A stretch of 13,283 bases of DNA from Acidobacteriaceae bacterium (GTDB taxonomy: Bacteria; Acidobacteriota; Terriglobia; Terriglobales; Acidobacteriaceae), in the NCBI GenBank assembly GCA_030042915.1, contig JASHYS010000308.1, positions 1-13,283 of the forward strand. The letters run 5' to 3'. The position numbers and the translations under genes are program-made. The first letter of the stretch is position 1, and every line of letters starts with the position of its first letter. The notes beneath the pieces are model-generated. The model had not been told where the DNA came from. It saw nothing but the letters and a program-made list of their open reading frames with translations, and ran no database searches. Shown here in pieces: positions 1 to 7,861 of this stretch.

Positions 1-1596
1 ATCGAGTTCCAGCGGTTTATCCAGGTCGGGCGGCTGAATGTACTTGTAGCTGTCCAGCACAACACCAGGCAGGTCGTACGCCACTGCCTTTTCCAGCTCG
101 TCCCGCTGTTCCTTCTCGGTGGTTTCCTTCAGGTCGATGCGCAGCCGCGCTCCCAGCGAACCGGTGCTGGTTGTTTCCACCATTCCGGTTAACGCGCCAT
201 CGTCCGACAGTGTGAATGTTCCCTTGCGGTCTTTGCCATTCGTGTCAGGCGGCAAAACCGGTAGTTCGATCACCTGGCTTGCAGCGCCCGCAGCCAAAAG
301 GCCATAGCTGCCCTGCTCATACGAAGGCAGATTCCCCACCGGTATCCGTTCGTTGGTGGGGTCGAAGATCAGGTAGCGCTTGCTGTCATTCGCCTTCACC
401 ATCGCCATCAGGCGTGGATCGGTCACCTCCGCCGGCACTTCGATGGCCGTGATCATGTGGTTGCCCGCAAGCGACGGCGCATCCGGATCGACCACCCCGC
501 GACGGTCGTCGACCGGCACATAAAAGGCCTTGATACCCACCGCCTGCAGCATCGCAATCAAAAGGGTTGTCTTGTCCTTGCAGTCTCCGTAACGGTTGCG
601 AAAGATGTCGCCGGCGTAGTGGGCCTGCATGCCGCCAATTCCGCGCACAACAATGAAGTACTGGATATTTTTCTGAATGTATTCGGTGATCTTCTTGAGC
701 TTGGAGTAAAAATCAGGCGCGCCCGCCACAAGTTCCTGCGCCTTGGCAGTGATCTCCGGCGTCGGATCGGCGCGGTTGGCTTCGAGCGTCGTTGTCCACT
801 GGCCCAACGCGCGCCACTCGTTGTCCTTGCCTGTTACGGCCGCATCGCCCCAGGTTACCGACATGCGCGCTGCCAGAGCCTCCCATTCCGGGCTAGCTTT
901 CACACCGCGCAGGTCAAGCGTGTGCATGTCCTTGATCTCCCAGCGCCAGTGATTGGGTTCCACTTCAACGGGCGTCACCGCAGGAAATCGATGCCACGAT
1001 ACCGCATACGCGCGCCCAGCGGGAAGATCGACTTCCAGATCCTGCAGAACCGCAGGAATGCCGTGCTGAATGCCCCAAATCTTTTCCTGGTCCCACGGTG
1101 CCAGCAACTCTTCTGACTCGCAGATCACCGTGGCGCCCACGTCGGCAGCCGGAGGATGCACGATGCGGACCTTGCGCGTCGAAAGCATGATCGCGTCGCC
1201 GGTTAAGCCTTCGTCCACAAAATCCGTGTCCTTGGCTTGGTACTGTTTCTCGTCAGCGCCGATCGTCCACTCGCGGAAATAGTTGATCTTCTCATCTACG
1301 TCATACGAGACGGCGCAGCCATCGTGCCTGCCCTGCGGCTGCAGGATCCGAATCGCCTCCCGCTCACGTTCCGTGGCGCGCCCTTGCCCGTCCACCGCTT
1401 CCACGTACTCGTCAAACAGGATCACGGAGCCGGCATCCTTTGCATAATCCGGCGTCTTGGTCCTGGCGGCGTCCAGTCCCCACTGCGGCACCGGGCTGTC
1501 TTTGCCGAAGATTCCCGCGTGGCCAGGCACGCAAGCCAGTGCGAGAGCCGCAGCAGCGGCAAAAGGCAACGAATTTGACGAAATCAAAAAGCGCAT
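1..1596 (-). CDS. Secreted DUF3857/transglutaminase-like protein with intact catalytic triad (copy E, 3' end missing)
   Basis: The reading frame is open from an ATG at 1596 to the window edge, giving 532 visible residues. The family usually runs to about 650, so the C-terminus is missing. A hydrophobic export signal spans residues 1-27; cleavage after GHA is likely, and a weak lipobox-like ALAC ends at C22. Residues about 50-270 fit a DUF3857-type domain and about 285-420 a transglutaminase-like core. The core shows the classic motif RYGDCKDK (C339), then GNH (H380) and FDPTNE (D412), so the Cys-His-Asp triad is complete. Such folds act as peptidases or transamidases; the substrate here is unknown, and the protein should act outside the cytoplasm. 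The ATG lies two bases after the stop of the upstream paralog with AAGGAA just before it, so the pair is probably cotranscribed and translationally coupled. It is clearly more diverged than the other four copies, which resemble one another. Confidence 0.88.
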   Translation of the reverse strand, partial: MRFLISSNSLPFAAAAALALACVPGHAGIFGKDSPVPQWGLDAARTKTPDYAKDAGSVILFDEYVEAVDGQGRATEREREAIRILQPQGRHDGCAVSYDVDEKINYFREWTIGADEKQYQAKDTDFVDEGLTGDAIMLSTRKVRIVHPPAADVGATVICESEELLAPWDQEKIWGIQHGIPAVLQDLEVDLPAGRAYAVSWHRFPAVTPVEVEPNHWRWEIKDMHTLDLRGVKASPEWEALAARMSVTWGDAAVTGKDNEWRALGQWTTTLEANRADPTPEITAKAQELVAGAPDFYSKLKKITEYIQKNIQYFIVVRGIGGMQAHYAGDIFRNRYGDCKDKTTLLIAMLQAVGIKAFYVPVDDRRGVVDPDAPSLAGNHMITAIEVPAEVTDPRLMAMVKANDSKRYLIFDPTNERIPVGNLPSYEQGSYGLLAAGAASQVIELPVLPPDTNGKDRKGTFTLSDDGALTGMVETTSTGSLGARLRIDLKETTEKEQRDELEKAVAYDLPGVVLDSYKYIQPPDLDKPLELD

Positions 1597-1598
1597 GG

Positions 1599-3575
1599 TC
1601 AGTTTCCTTGGGAGGTGCTGGCGCGCGCCAGCACCACTTGCTGTTCATCGGCTGAGGCAAGCTTGAGATAAAAATCGTGCAGATCGTTATATGCTTCAGG
1701 CTTCAGGAGCGTGAAGTTGCGAGCAAACACACGCACGACTTCGATCGCATCTCCTTTGGCCGCCGAGTTGATCCGCAATGCGGCATATCCGGGCCAGTTC
1801 ACATCAGAAGTCTTCGGCATGCTCTCCACTGTATAGCCGGGAGGCAGGTGGTAGGTCACGGCATCGTTCTCCATCGCAGGATATTGAACATCGATGGGCG
1901 TAATGCGCTTATCCTGCCCGATAAACGGGTGCTTGGCGCGCGACTCGAAGAAAAGGCCGGGGAGAAAGAAGCGCTTGCCCGTCACCATTCCGATTTTGCC
2001 GGTGACGCTGATGATCGCCATCAAGTCCGACTCGGGGTCGTCGAGCCCCACAAAGTGATCGAAACTGGTCTCGACGCCGTCGGGCAGATCGTCGAGGAGA
2101 GATTCATTGAATTGTTTCTTCACCTCTTCCACGTCATTTTCAAGCGCCTTGTGCCGCCAGTACAACGCATGGGCGCCGGCCATGATGACGTGCACTGTTC
2201 CCTGCACGTTCCCCTCCGCGTCTACCGTCAGGTCGGCAGTGCGCTTTAAAGCGTTGTCCTTGTAAGTGGAGCCGGGCGTCTGAATCTGAAGGGGGCCTGT
2301 ATCGGACTGGCGGAAGCAGACGGACAATGTGTGCGCCCAGTGCAAGGCGCCAAAAGGCGCCACCTTCTGCTCGGGATCTACGAAGACATCCTTGCCACCA
2401 ATGCTGACCACCGCGATGAAGTCGGTCAACTGCCCTACATCGAGATCGCTTTGATCGAACACCGCCTGGCTGCGGTCGACGACCTGTGCAGCCCAGGCTT
2501 TGAGGCCGGCTGCGCGCGCAAGGGCTACGTAGAGCAACGCCATCGAATTTCCGTTCCCTGACTGGTTCTTCCAAATGTCGTCGATGGTGCGGATCTCTTT
2601 GAGCTTCTCTTTCTTGCGCTCCGCCTCTGACTTCACGCGGCTGAAGTCGGTGTTGTCCAGCTTCATCACCGCGGCATAGATTTTGCGGGCCTTCTGCTCA
2701 TCGGTGTCGCCCGAAGAGACGAGGCCGGCCGCCGCCGCCTTGATGACGTCAGAGGGGCGAATAAAATACTCGACCCATTGATTCCAGAATCTGCGCTCCG
2801 TATCCCAGTAGAACTGTGGAGTGGTCGCGTAGGTGTAAAAGAACACCACCCGCTGGCTGAGGGCGTTGGGCGGAGGCATCCAGTCTTCGTCTGGGGCGGG
2901 CGGGATGTCGGTAACATCCACGGTGAAAAGACTCTTTTGGTTTTGTACTTTGATGGCGCTATCGGCCGGTTGAATCGCCCACATGAGCGAATCCAGCCTC
3001 TGGCCGCGGTCGTTGCTGATGTACGAGCCGTAGCTCCAGTTCGGCCGGAAAAAATAGTGTGCCTTGTGGACGAAGTAGGGCTGTTGAATGTTCCACCGCG
3101 GTGCGTGCACCCTGCTATCGCCGTAACGGAGCTGAAACCGGTACTCGAGAATACTGCCCACCTCGACGCTGGGCAGTGTAAAGACGATCGTGTTCTCTTG
3201 AAAGTGTTTCGTCTTGAAGTCCACGATATCTTCAGGCTTGACCGCCAGAGGAATGACCGTGCCGTCGGCATGGATGGTCCGGCCCTCGACTTTTGTCACC
3301 TTGAACTCGCCGCGCTCATAGGGAATGCGCACCGTGCCCAGCTCCTTGCCTTTTTCTGTGAGCACCTTGATGCGTTCGTAGTAGCTGTGGACGCTGTCTA
3401 CATCGTCGGTAGTTTCTTCGCGGTAAAGATAGACGGCTGCGGCTCCGGGCGCCTTGGGGTCTGATGTCATCTTGAGTTCGTCGGGCGTTGGCGCCTGAAA
3501 CTGCGCGGTCAGTGGAGCAGGGGACGCCAGGAGGGCCATAAGAACCGTGCTACAGCAAAGACCATATCGCCGCAT
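1599..3575 (-). CDS. Secreted DUF3857/transglutaminase-like pseudoenzyme (copy D)
   Basis: This is a 658-residue protein with a signal peptide (residues 1-24, ending LTA before QFQ), so it is exported. Residues about 30-235 form the DUF3857-type region, including FTLPSVEVGSILEY (132-145) and TDIPPAPDEDWMPP (222-235). Residues about 290-410 form the transglutaminase-like core. By alignment with copy E, the catalytic cysteine is G342 (motif SGNGNS), the histidine is D385 (QLTDF), and only the aspartate remains (VFVDPEQK, D400). Classical thiol catalysis is therefore not expected, and a structural, binding or regulatory role is inferred. It is the most diverged of the four close paralogs. It lies 71 bases downstream of copy C without the promoter-like element seen before A, B and C, and is followed two bases later by the apparently active copy E. 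The start is the ATG that opens the signal peptide; ribosome binding is weak (a GGGG run). Confidence 0.87.
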   Translation of the reverse strand: MRRYGLCCSTVLMALLASPAPLTAQFQAPTPDELKMTSDPKAPGAAAVYLYREETTDDVDSVHSYYERIKVLTEKGKELGTVRIPYERGEFKVTKVEGRTIHADGTVIPLAVKPEDIVDFKTKHFQENTIVFTLPSVEVGSILEYRFQLRYGDSRVHAPRWNIQQPYFVHKAHYFFRPNWSYGSYISNDRGQRLDSLMWAIQPADSAIKVQNQKSLFTVDVTDIPPAPDEDWMPPPNALSQRVVFFYTYATTPQFYWDTERRFWNQWVEYFIRPSDVIKAAAAGLVSSGDTDEQKARKIYAAVMKLDNTDFSRVKSEAERKKEKLKEIRTIDDIWKNQSGNGNSMALLYVALARAAGLKAWAAQVVDRSQAVFDQSDLDVGQLTDFIAVVSIGGKDVFVDPEQKVAPFGALHWAHTLSVCFRQSDTGPLQIQTPGSTYKDNALKRTADLTVDAEGNVQGTVHVIMAGAHALYWRHKALENDVEEVKKQFNESLLDDLPDGVETSFDHFVGLDDPESDLMAIISVTGKIGMVTGKRFFLPGLFFESRAKHPFIGQDKRITPIDVQYPAMENDAVTYHLPPGYTVESMPKTSDVNWPGYAALRINSAAKGDAIEVVRVFARNFTLLKPEAYNDLHDFYLKLASADEQQVVLARASTSQGN

Positions 3576-3646
3576 AAATCGCCCCGTGTGACCCGTTTCC
3601 TGGTTCGTTTCAGCGATCCTCCATTGCTGCGTTCGCCTCGTCTGCC

Positions 3647-5680
3647 TCAGTTCGCCTTCCCCGTGGTTGCCGACGCTGCCGTGGCGCCGACCGCCGTCGT
3701 CAGCACCAATTGATCCTGATCAGCCGCCGCGACTTTCTGGTAGAACCCGCGAAGATCCTGGTACTCCTCAGGCTTCGCCAGGGTGAAGGCGCTCGCCAGC
3801 GAGTCGGCGATGGTGATCTGGCCGGAGTCGGTCTTGCTCTTCACGATGAATGCCGCGTGCCCCGCCCACGAGATGGTCGCGTCCTGTGGCGCGCCTTCCA
3901 CCGTCATTCCCGCCGGCAGGTGGTAGGTAATCTCGTCGGATACGCGATCGCCGTAGTGCATATCCACCGGCTCAAGCCGCTTTTCTTCGTTCACAAACGG
4001 CACGCGGCCGCGAGTCCTAAAGAACAACCCCGGCAGCAGCAGGCGTTTTGCGGTTGCCGTTCCCAGCGTTCCCTTCACGCGCACCACCGCCATCAGGGTC
4101 GCTGTCGGATCGTCCATATCCAGAAAGTGATCCACGTGCGCTTCCACACCGTCGGGCACAATCCGCTCCAACTCATCGCGATCGAACTGCTTCTTCACTT
4201 CCTCGTTGTCGTTGCGAAGCTCCGCCTGCCGCCAGCGCAATGCTCTCTGCCCGGTCATCAGAATCCTGATCTGGCCCGTAATGCCGCCTTGCGCGTCCAC
4301 ATTCAGGTCGCCCGTGCGCGTAACCGTGTTGTCCTTGTAAGCCTGCTGCGGAGTGGTGGAAATGGCGAGTCCCTGCGGGCTTTGGCCCAGCCCCGTGGCG
4401 TACGAGTGGCGCCAGTTCACCGTCTCAAACGGGCACATCTTTTCGCCCGGATCGAGCACCATTTTGTTGCCGCCGGAGTACAGTACGACCACCGTGGTAT
4501 CCAGTTGACTCAGGCTCATGTAGGTCGGGTCGAAGATTCCACTTTCGCGGTCGACAACCTTGATCGCATAAGCCGTCAGCCCCGCCGCGCGCAGCATGGC
4601 CAGATAGAGCATGGCGATGTCTTCGCTGTCACCGCTCTTTTGCGCCCATGTGTCTTCGGCGTGTTTTGCTTCCTTTAATCTCAACTGCTTCAGCTCCGCT
4701 TCGCCCTTTTTGCGTGAGTAGTCGGTATTGTCGAGCGCCTGCACCGCCGCGTAGAGCTTCTTCGCTTTGTCCAATTCGCTATCGCCCGTGGCCACGATGC
4801 CGTCCACGGCCGCGTGGATCGCCTTCGACGGCTCGGCAAACTTATCCACATCTTTCGACCAGAGTTTGCCCTCGCTCATCCAGAACTCGCTGGCGTTGCT
4901 GGCAGCCTTGTAATAGAACAAAACCTTGTAGAGCAGGCTTGTGATCGGCGGCATCCATTCCTCATCGGGAGTGGGCGGAACATCGGTCACATCCACGCTG
5001 TAGGAACCATTGACGCTGGTTTTGATCGTCACCCCTTGCGGCAGGCGCGCCCACCAGATGAGCGAATTGATCACCCGGCCGTGCTCATCTTCGAGGTACG
5101 TGCTGGTGGAGGTGTCGGGAGAGCCCGTGGGCATGAAGGCCTTGAACGGCGTGAACGCATAATGCGCCTTGTGAACAAAGTAGCGCCGTTGAATGTCCCA
5201 CGTCGGCGACGAGAAGTGGTTGTCGTCGTAACGCAATTCGTAGCTGTATTCCAGGATGCTGCCCACTTCCACGCTGGGCAGCGTAAAGACCTTGCGCTGG
5301 ATCTGCATCTGGCCGATCTTCTCGCCCAGCAGATCCTCCGGCTTCACATTCAGGGGAACGATCGTTCCATCCGCATGAATCGTGCGGCCCTTGATGTCGG
5401 TGATCTTGTAGTCACCTTTCAGATAAGGAAGCTCAATGTTAGCCAGCTCCTTGCCTTTTTCGCTCAGGACTTTAATCCGCGCGTAATAGCTCTCATAGTG
5501 CATTGGATCATTGGCGATATCCTCGACGTCGAGATAGACGGCATCCGCTCCCGGCGCCTTGGGGTCGGCGGTCATCTTCAATTCATCCTGTATTGGTTCC
5601 TGGAACTGCGCGCGAGCCAGAACCGCAGGCAACATGACGGCGAACAAGACAGCACTGCAACGAAGAAGTGTATTTCGCAT
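3647..5680 (-). CDS. Secreted DUF3857/transglutaminase-like pseudoenzyme (copy C)
   Basis: This is a 677-residue exported protein with a signal peptide over residues 1-24 (ARA before QFQ). The order of parts matches the other copies: a DUF3857-type region (about 30-245) with FTLPSVEVGSILEY and TDVPPTPDEEWMPP, then a transglutaminase-like core (about 300-415), then a beta-rich C-terminal region. The cysteine of the active family is S352 here (KSGDSED, against YGDCKD in copy E). The histidine is T395 (QLDTT), while the aspartate remains (VLDPGEK, D410). The enzyme is thus predicted to lack thiol catalysis. The 28-residue stretch between FTP and LIWW differs in length between copies. Upstream lie a 114-base gap and a promoter-like element. 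The leader has no Shine-Dalgarno motif; instead it reads CCCTCCTTTT directly before the ATG. Confidence 0.87.
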   Translation of the reverse strand: MRNTLLRCSAVLFAVMLPAVLARAQFQEPIQDELKMTADPKAPGADAVYLDVEDIANDPMHYESYYARIKVLSEKGKELANIELPYLKGDYKITDIKGRTIHADGTIVPLNVKPEDLLGEKIGQMQIQRKVFTLPSVEVGSILEYSYELRYDDNHFSSPTWDIQRRYFVHKAHYAFTPFKAFMPTGSPDTSTSTYLEDEHGRVINSLIWWARLPQGVTIKTSVNGSYSVDVTDVPPTPDEEWMPPITSLLYKVLFYYKAASNASEFWMSEGKLWSKDVDKFAEPSKAIHAAVDGIVATGDSELDKAKKLYAAVQALDNTDYSRKKGEAELKQLRLKEAKHAEDTWAQKSGDSEDIAMLYLAMLRAAGLTAYAIKVVDRESGIFDPTYMSLSQLDTTVVVLYSGGNKMVLDPGEKMCPFETVNWRHSYATGLGQSPQGLAISTTPQQAYKDNTVTRTGDLNVDAQGGITGQIRILMTGQRALRWRQAELRNDNEEVKKQFDRDELERIVPDGVEAHVDHFLDMDDPTATLMAVVRVKGTLGTATAKRLLLPGLFFRTRGRVPFVNEEKRLEPVDMHYGDRVSDEITYHLPAGMTVEGAPQDATISWAGHAAFIVKSKTDSGQITIADSLASAFTLAKPEEYQDLRGFYQKVAAADQDQLVLTTAVGATAASATTGKAN

Positions 5681-5702
5681 AAAAGGAGGGCCTTGGTGTT
5701 GA

Positions 5703-5726
5703 AGTGCGACTATTCTAGCGCGAGAT
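5703..5726 (-). promoter_or_regulatory. Promoter-like element upstream of copy C
   Basis: This 24-bp stretch is identical to the one before copy B and similar to the one before copy A. On the minus strand it reads TCGCGCTAGAATAGTCGCAC with short flanks. TAGAAT (5712-5717) fits a -10 hexamer and would place transcription start near 5705, about 25 bases before the ATG. No good -35 hexamer is visible at 16-18 bases, so it may need an activator or an alternative sigma factor. It is supported by position and conservation only. Confidence 0.55.
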
Positions 5727-5794
5727 CAATCTCAATGCACGGCTCGGCACGCGATTCACGCTTCCGTCACACGTCGGCCTGGCCGGCGCATCCA

Positions 5795-7747
5795 TCAGTC
5801 GCCTTTCGGCGCGGCTCCAGCGGCCAGCACCAGCTGTCCCTGGTCGGCCGCGGCCACCTTCTGGTAGAAACCGCGTAAGTCTTTATATTCCTCTGGCTTA
5901 GCCAGGGTAAAGGCATCGGCCAACACACGAGCTATCGTAATCTGGCCGGGGTCCGATTTGGTTTTCACAATGTAGACTGCGTGGCCCTCCCAGGTGACCT
6001 TCGTATCCTGCGGTGCACCCTCCACTTTCACGCCGTCAGGCAGGTCATATGTCAACTGGTCTGTCACCTGCGCGGCATAGTGCATGTCCACCTCTTCCTG
6101 TCGCCGCTCCTGACTCACAAACGGCTCGCCGCCACGGCTTTCAAAAAAGAAGCCGGGCAAGATAAGGCGCTTCGCGGTTGCCGTGGCCAACGTTCCCTTC
6201 ACCTGGACAACGGCCATCAGAATCCGGTTGGGATCATCCAATCCCAGAAAATGATCTACGTGCGCCTCCACGCGTTCAGGCACAATCTTTGCCAGTTCCT
6301 CGCCAAATTGTTTTTTCAGCTCTTCCGCATTGACGCGCAGGGCCTCTTGCCGCCATCGCAGCGCTTCCTGGCCGGTCATCACGATCTGGAGCGTACCGGT
6401 GACGCCTCCATCGGTCCCCACGGTGAGGTCGCCGGAGCGCTTCACCGCGTTTTCACCGAAGACCTGCAATGGGGTCTCGCCCCTGGCGGGCCCGGTGGCG
6501 CTCTCTCGCAAGCCCCCGGCGCCGGAATGCTTCCAGTTCACGGTCTGGAACGGGCACATCTTTTCGCCGGGATCGAGAAGCATCTCCTTGCCGCCAGTGC
6601 TCAGGATCACCAGCGTGTGATCGAGCTGCTCAAGCGTCATATAGCTGGGGTCGAAAACTCCCCGATCCCGGTCGACGATCGTAATCGCATAGGCACTAAG
6701 GCCGGCAGCCCGCAGCATCGCCAGGCAGAGCAGCGCGATCTCGTTGCTGTTGCCGCCCTTCTGTGTCCACGTATCCTCGGCGCCCTTCTCAGGCTTCAGC
6801 TTCAGCTCCTGCCGCTCCGATTCCGTCTTCTGGCGCGAATAATCCGTATTGTCGAGACCCTCCACGGCGGCGTAGAGCTTCTGCGCTTTCACCACGTCGC
6901 TGTCGGAGGGCGCAACCAAACCGGCAACCGCTTCACGAATGGTTTTGCTGGGTTCCGCGAAATGGTCGATGTCTTTTGACCACAGCTTCGCCTCCGCTTT
7001 CCAGTAATCGTCAACATCCAGCGGATCGATGGCGCTTCGGTAATAGAACCGCACCTTGTAGAGAAGGCTTTCGATGGGTGGCATCCACTCCTCGTCGGGA
7101 ATCGCCGGTATGTCTGTCAGGTCAAGGAAACTGCGGCCGCTCGCGTCAATCTTCATGCTCGCTCCCGGAGGTAAATTGGGCCACCAGACCAGATTCAGCA
7201 CTGCGGTGGGCGTGAACAGATAATGAGCCTTGCGGACAAAGTAGCGCTGTTGCACCTTCCACTCCGGGCTCAGATGCCAGTAGAACTGGGCGTTGAAGCG
7301 CAGTTGGTACGCGTATTCCAGGACGCTTCCCACTTCAACGCTGGGCAGAGTGAAGACCTTTTTTTCGATGCGCGCCTCGCCTTGTCTGACGATCGTTAGG
7401 TCTTCGGGCTTGATATTCAGGGGAACAATGGTCCCATCCGAGTGGATGGTCCGGGCGCTGATGCTGCCCAGCGAGAACATGCCACCCCAATAAGGAAGCT
7501 CGACCGTAGCTGCTTCCTTGCCCTTCTCGGTGAACACCTTGATGCGCGCATAGTAGTTCTGACTGTGCTGCTCGTCGTTGTCGATTTCTTCAAAATAGAG
7601 GTACTCTGCATCGGCGCCCGGCGCCCTGGGATCGGACGTCATCTTCAGATCGTCGGGATTGGGCGGCTGAAACTGAGCACAGAGCAGAGCCGGTAGCAAC
7701 GAGCCGGCGAACAAGACAGCACTGCAAACAAAGCGGATTATGCGCAT
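5795..7747 (-). CDS. Secreted DUF3857/transglutaminase-like protein with Ser-His-Asp in place of Cys-His-Asp (copy B)
   Basis: This is a 650-residue exported protein. Its signal peptide covers residues 1-24 (LLCA before QFQ); the cysteine there lacks a proper lipobox. The DUF3857-type region holds FTLPSVEVGSVLEY and TDIPAIPDEEWMPP. It is shorter than in the sister copies: only five residues separate FTP from LVWW, against 18-31 elsewhere. In the transglutaminase-like core the catalytic cysteine is replaced by S334 (GGNSNE). This copy alone among A-D keeps a histidine (QLDHT, H377), together with the aspartate (LLDPGEK, D392). Whether the Ser-His-Asp set works as a hydrolase or is a half-decayed site cannot be told from sequence. 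The ATG opens the signal peptide and has CAGGG upstream. It lies 114 bases after copy A, preceded by its own promoter-like element. Confidence 0.87.
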   Translation of the reverse strand: MRIIRFVCSAVLFAGSLLPALLCAQFQPPNPDDLKMTSDPRAPGADAEYLYFEEIDNDEQHSQNYYARIKVFTEKGKEAATVELPYWGGMFSLGSISARTIHSDGTIVPLNIKPEDLTIVRQGEARIEKKVFTLPSVEVGSVLEYAYQLRFNAQFYWHLSPEWKVQQRYFVRKAHYLFTPTAVLNLVWWPNLPPGASMKIDASGRSFLDLTDIPAIPDEEWMPPIESLLYKVRFYYRSAIDPLDVDDYWKAEAKLWSKDIDHFAEPSKTIREAVAGLVAPSDSDVVKAQKLYAAVEGLDNTDYSRQKTESERQELKLKPEKGAEDTWTQKGGNSNEIALLCLAMLRAAGLSAYAITIVDRDRGVFDPSYMTLEQLDHTLVILSTGGKEMLLDPGEKMCPFQTVNWKHSGAGGLRESATGPARGETPLQVFGENAVKRSGDLTVGTDGGVTGTLQIVMTGQEALRWRQEALRVNAEELKKQFGEELAKIVPERVEAHVDHFLGLDDPNRILMAVVQVKGTLATATAKRLILPGFFFESRGGEPFVSQERRQEEVDMHYAAQVTDQLTYDLPDGVKVEGAPQDTKVTWEGHAVYIVKTKSDPGQITIARVLADAFTLAKPEEYKDLRGFYQKVAAADQGQLVLAAGAAPKGD

Positions 7748-7767
7748 GAAAATGCCCTGATCTAGAA

Positions 7768-7791
7768 AGTGCGACTATTCTAGCGCGAGAT
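7768..7791 (-). promoter_or_regulatory. Promoter-like element upstream of copy B
   Basis: All 24 bases match the element before copy C, although the sequence on either side has drifted. The TAGAAT hexamer lies at 7777-7782 on the minus strand, giving a predicted leader of about 23 bases before the ATG at 7747. The flanking gap has the same length (114 bases) as the one before copy C, which suggests that gene and promoter were duplicated together. No clear -35 box is visible. Confidence 0.55.
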
Positions 7792-7861
7792 GGCCGCCAG
7801 TGAATGGCAGCTCGCAGGTTTCACGCGGCAGTCACGTCCGTGAGTAACGCCACAGAGCGGT

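Noticed and set aside
457..1116. A 219-residue plus-strand open frame opposite copy E
   Set aside because: The minus strand here encodes the transglutaminase-like protein with its catalytic motif. The plus-strand product is Arg/His-rich with no recognisable domain.
3710..5878. Long plus-strand open frames (for example 3710-4678 and 4814-5878) opposite copies C and B
   Set aside because: They lie antisense to well-supported paralog genes and resemble no family I recognise. Similar open frames recur opposite each paralog, as expected from shared codon use in GC-rich DNA.
7832..7843. TCACG/CGTGA inverted repeat after copy A as a terminator
   Set aside because: The two-base centre cannot form a stable loop and no T-run follows.
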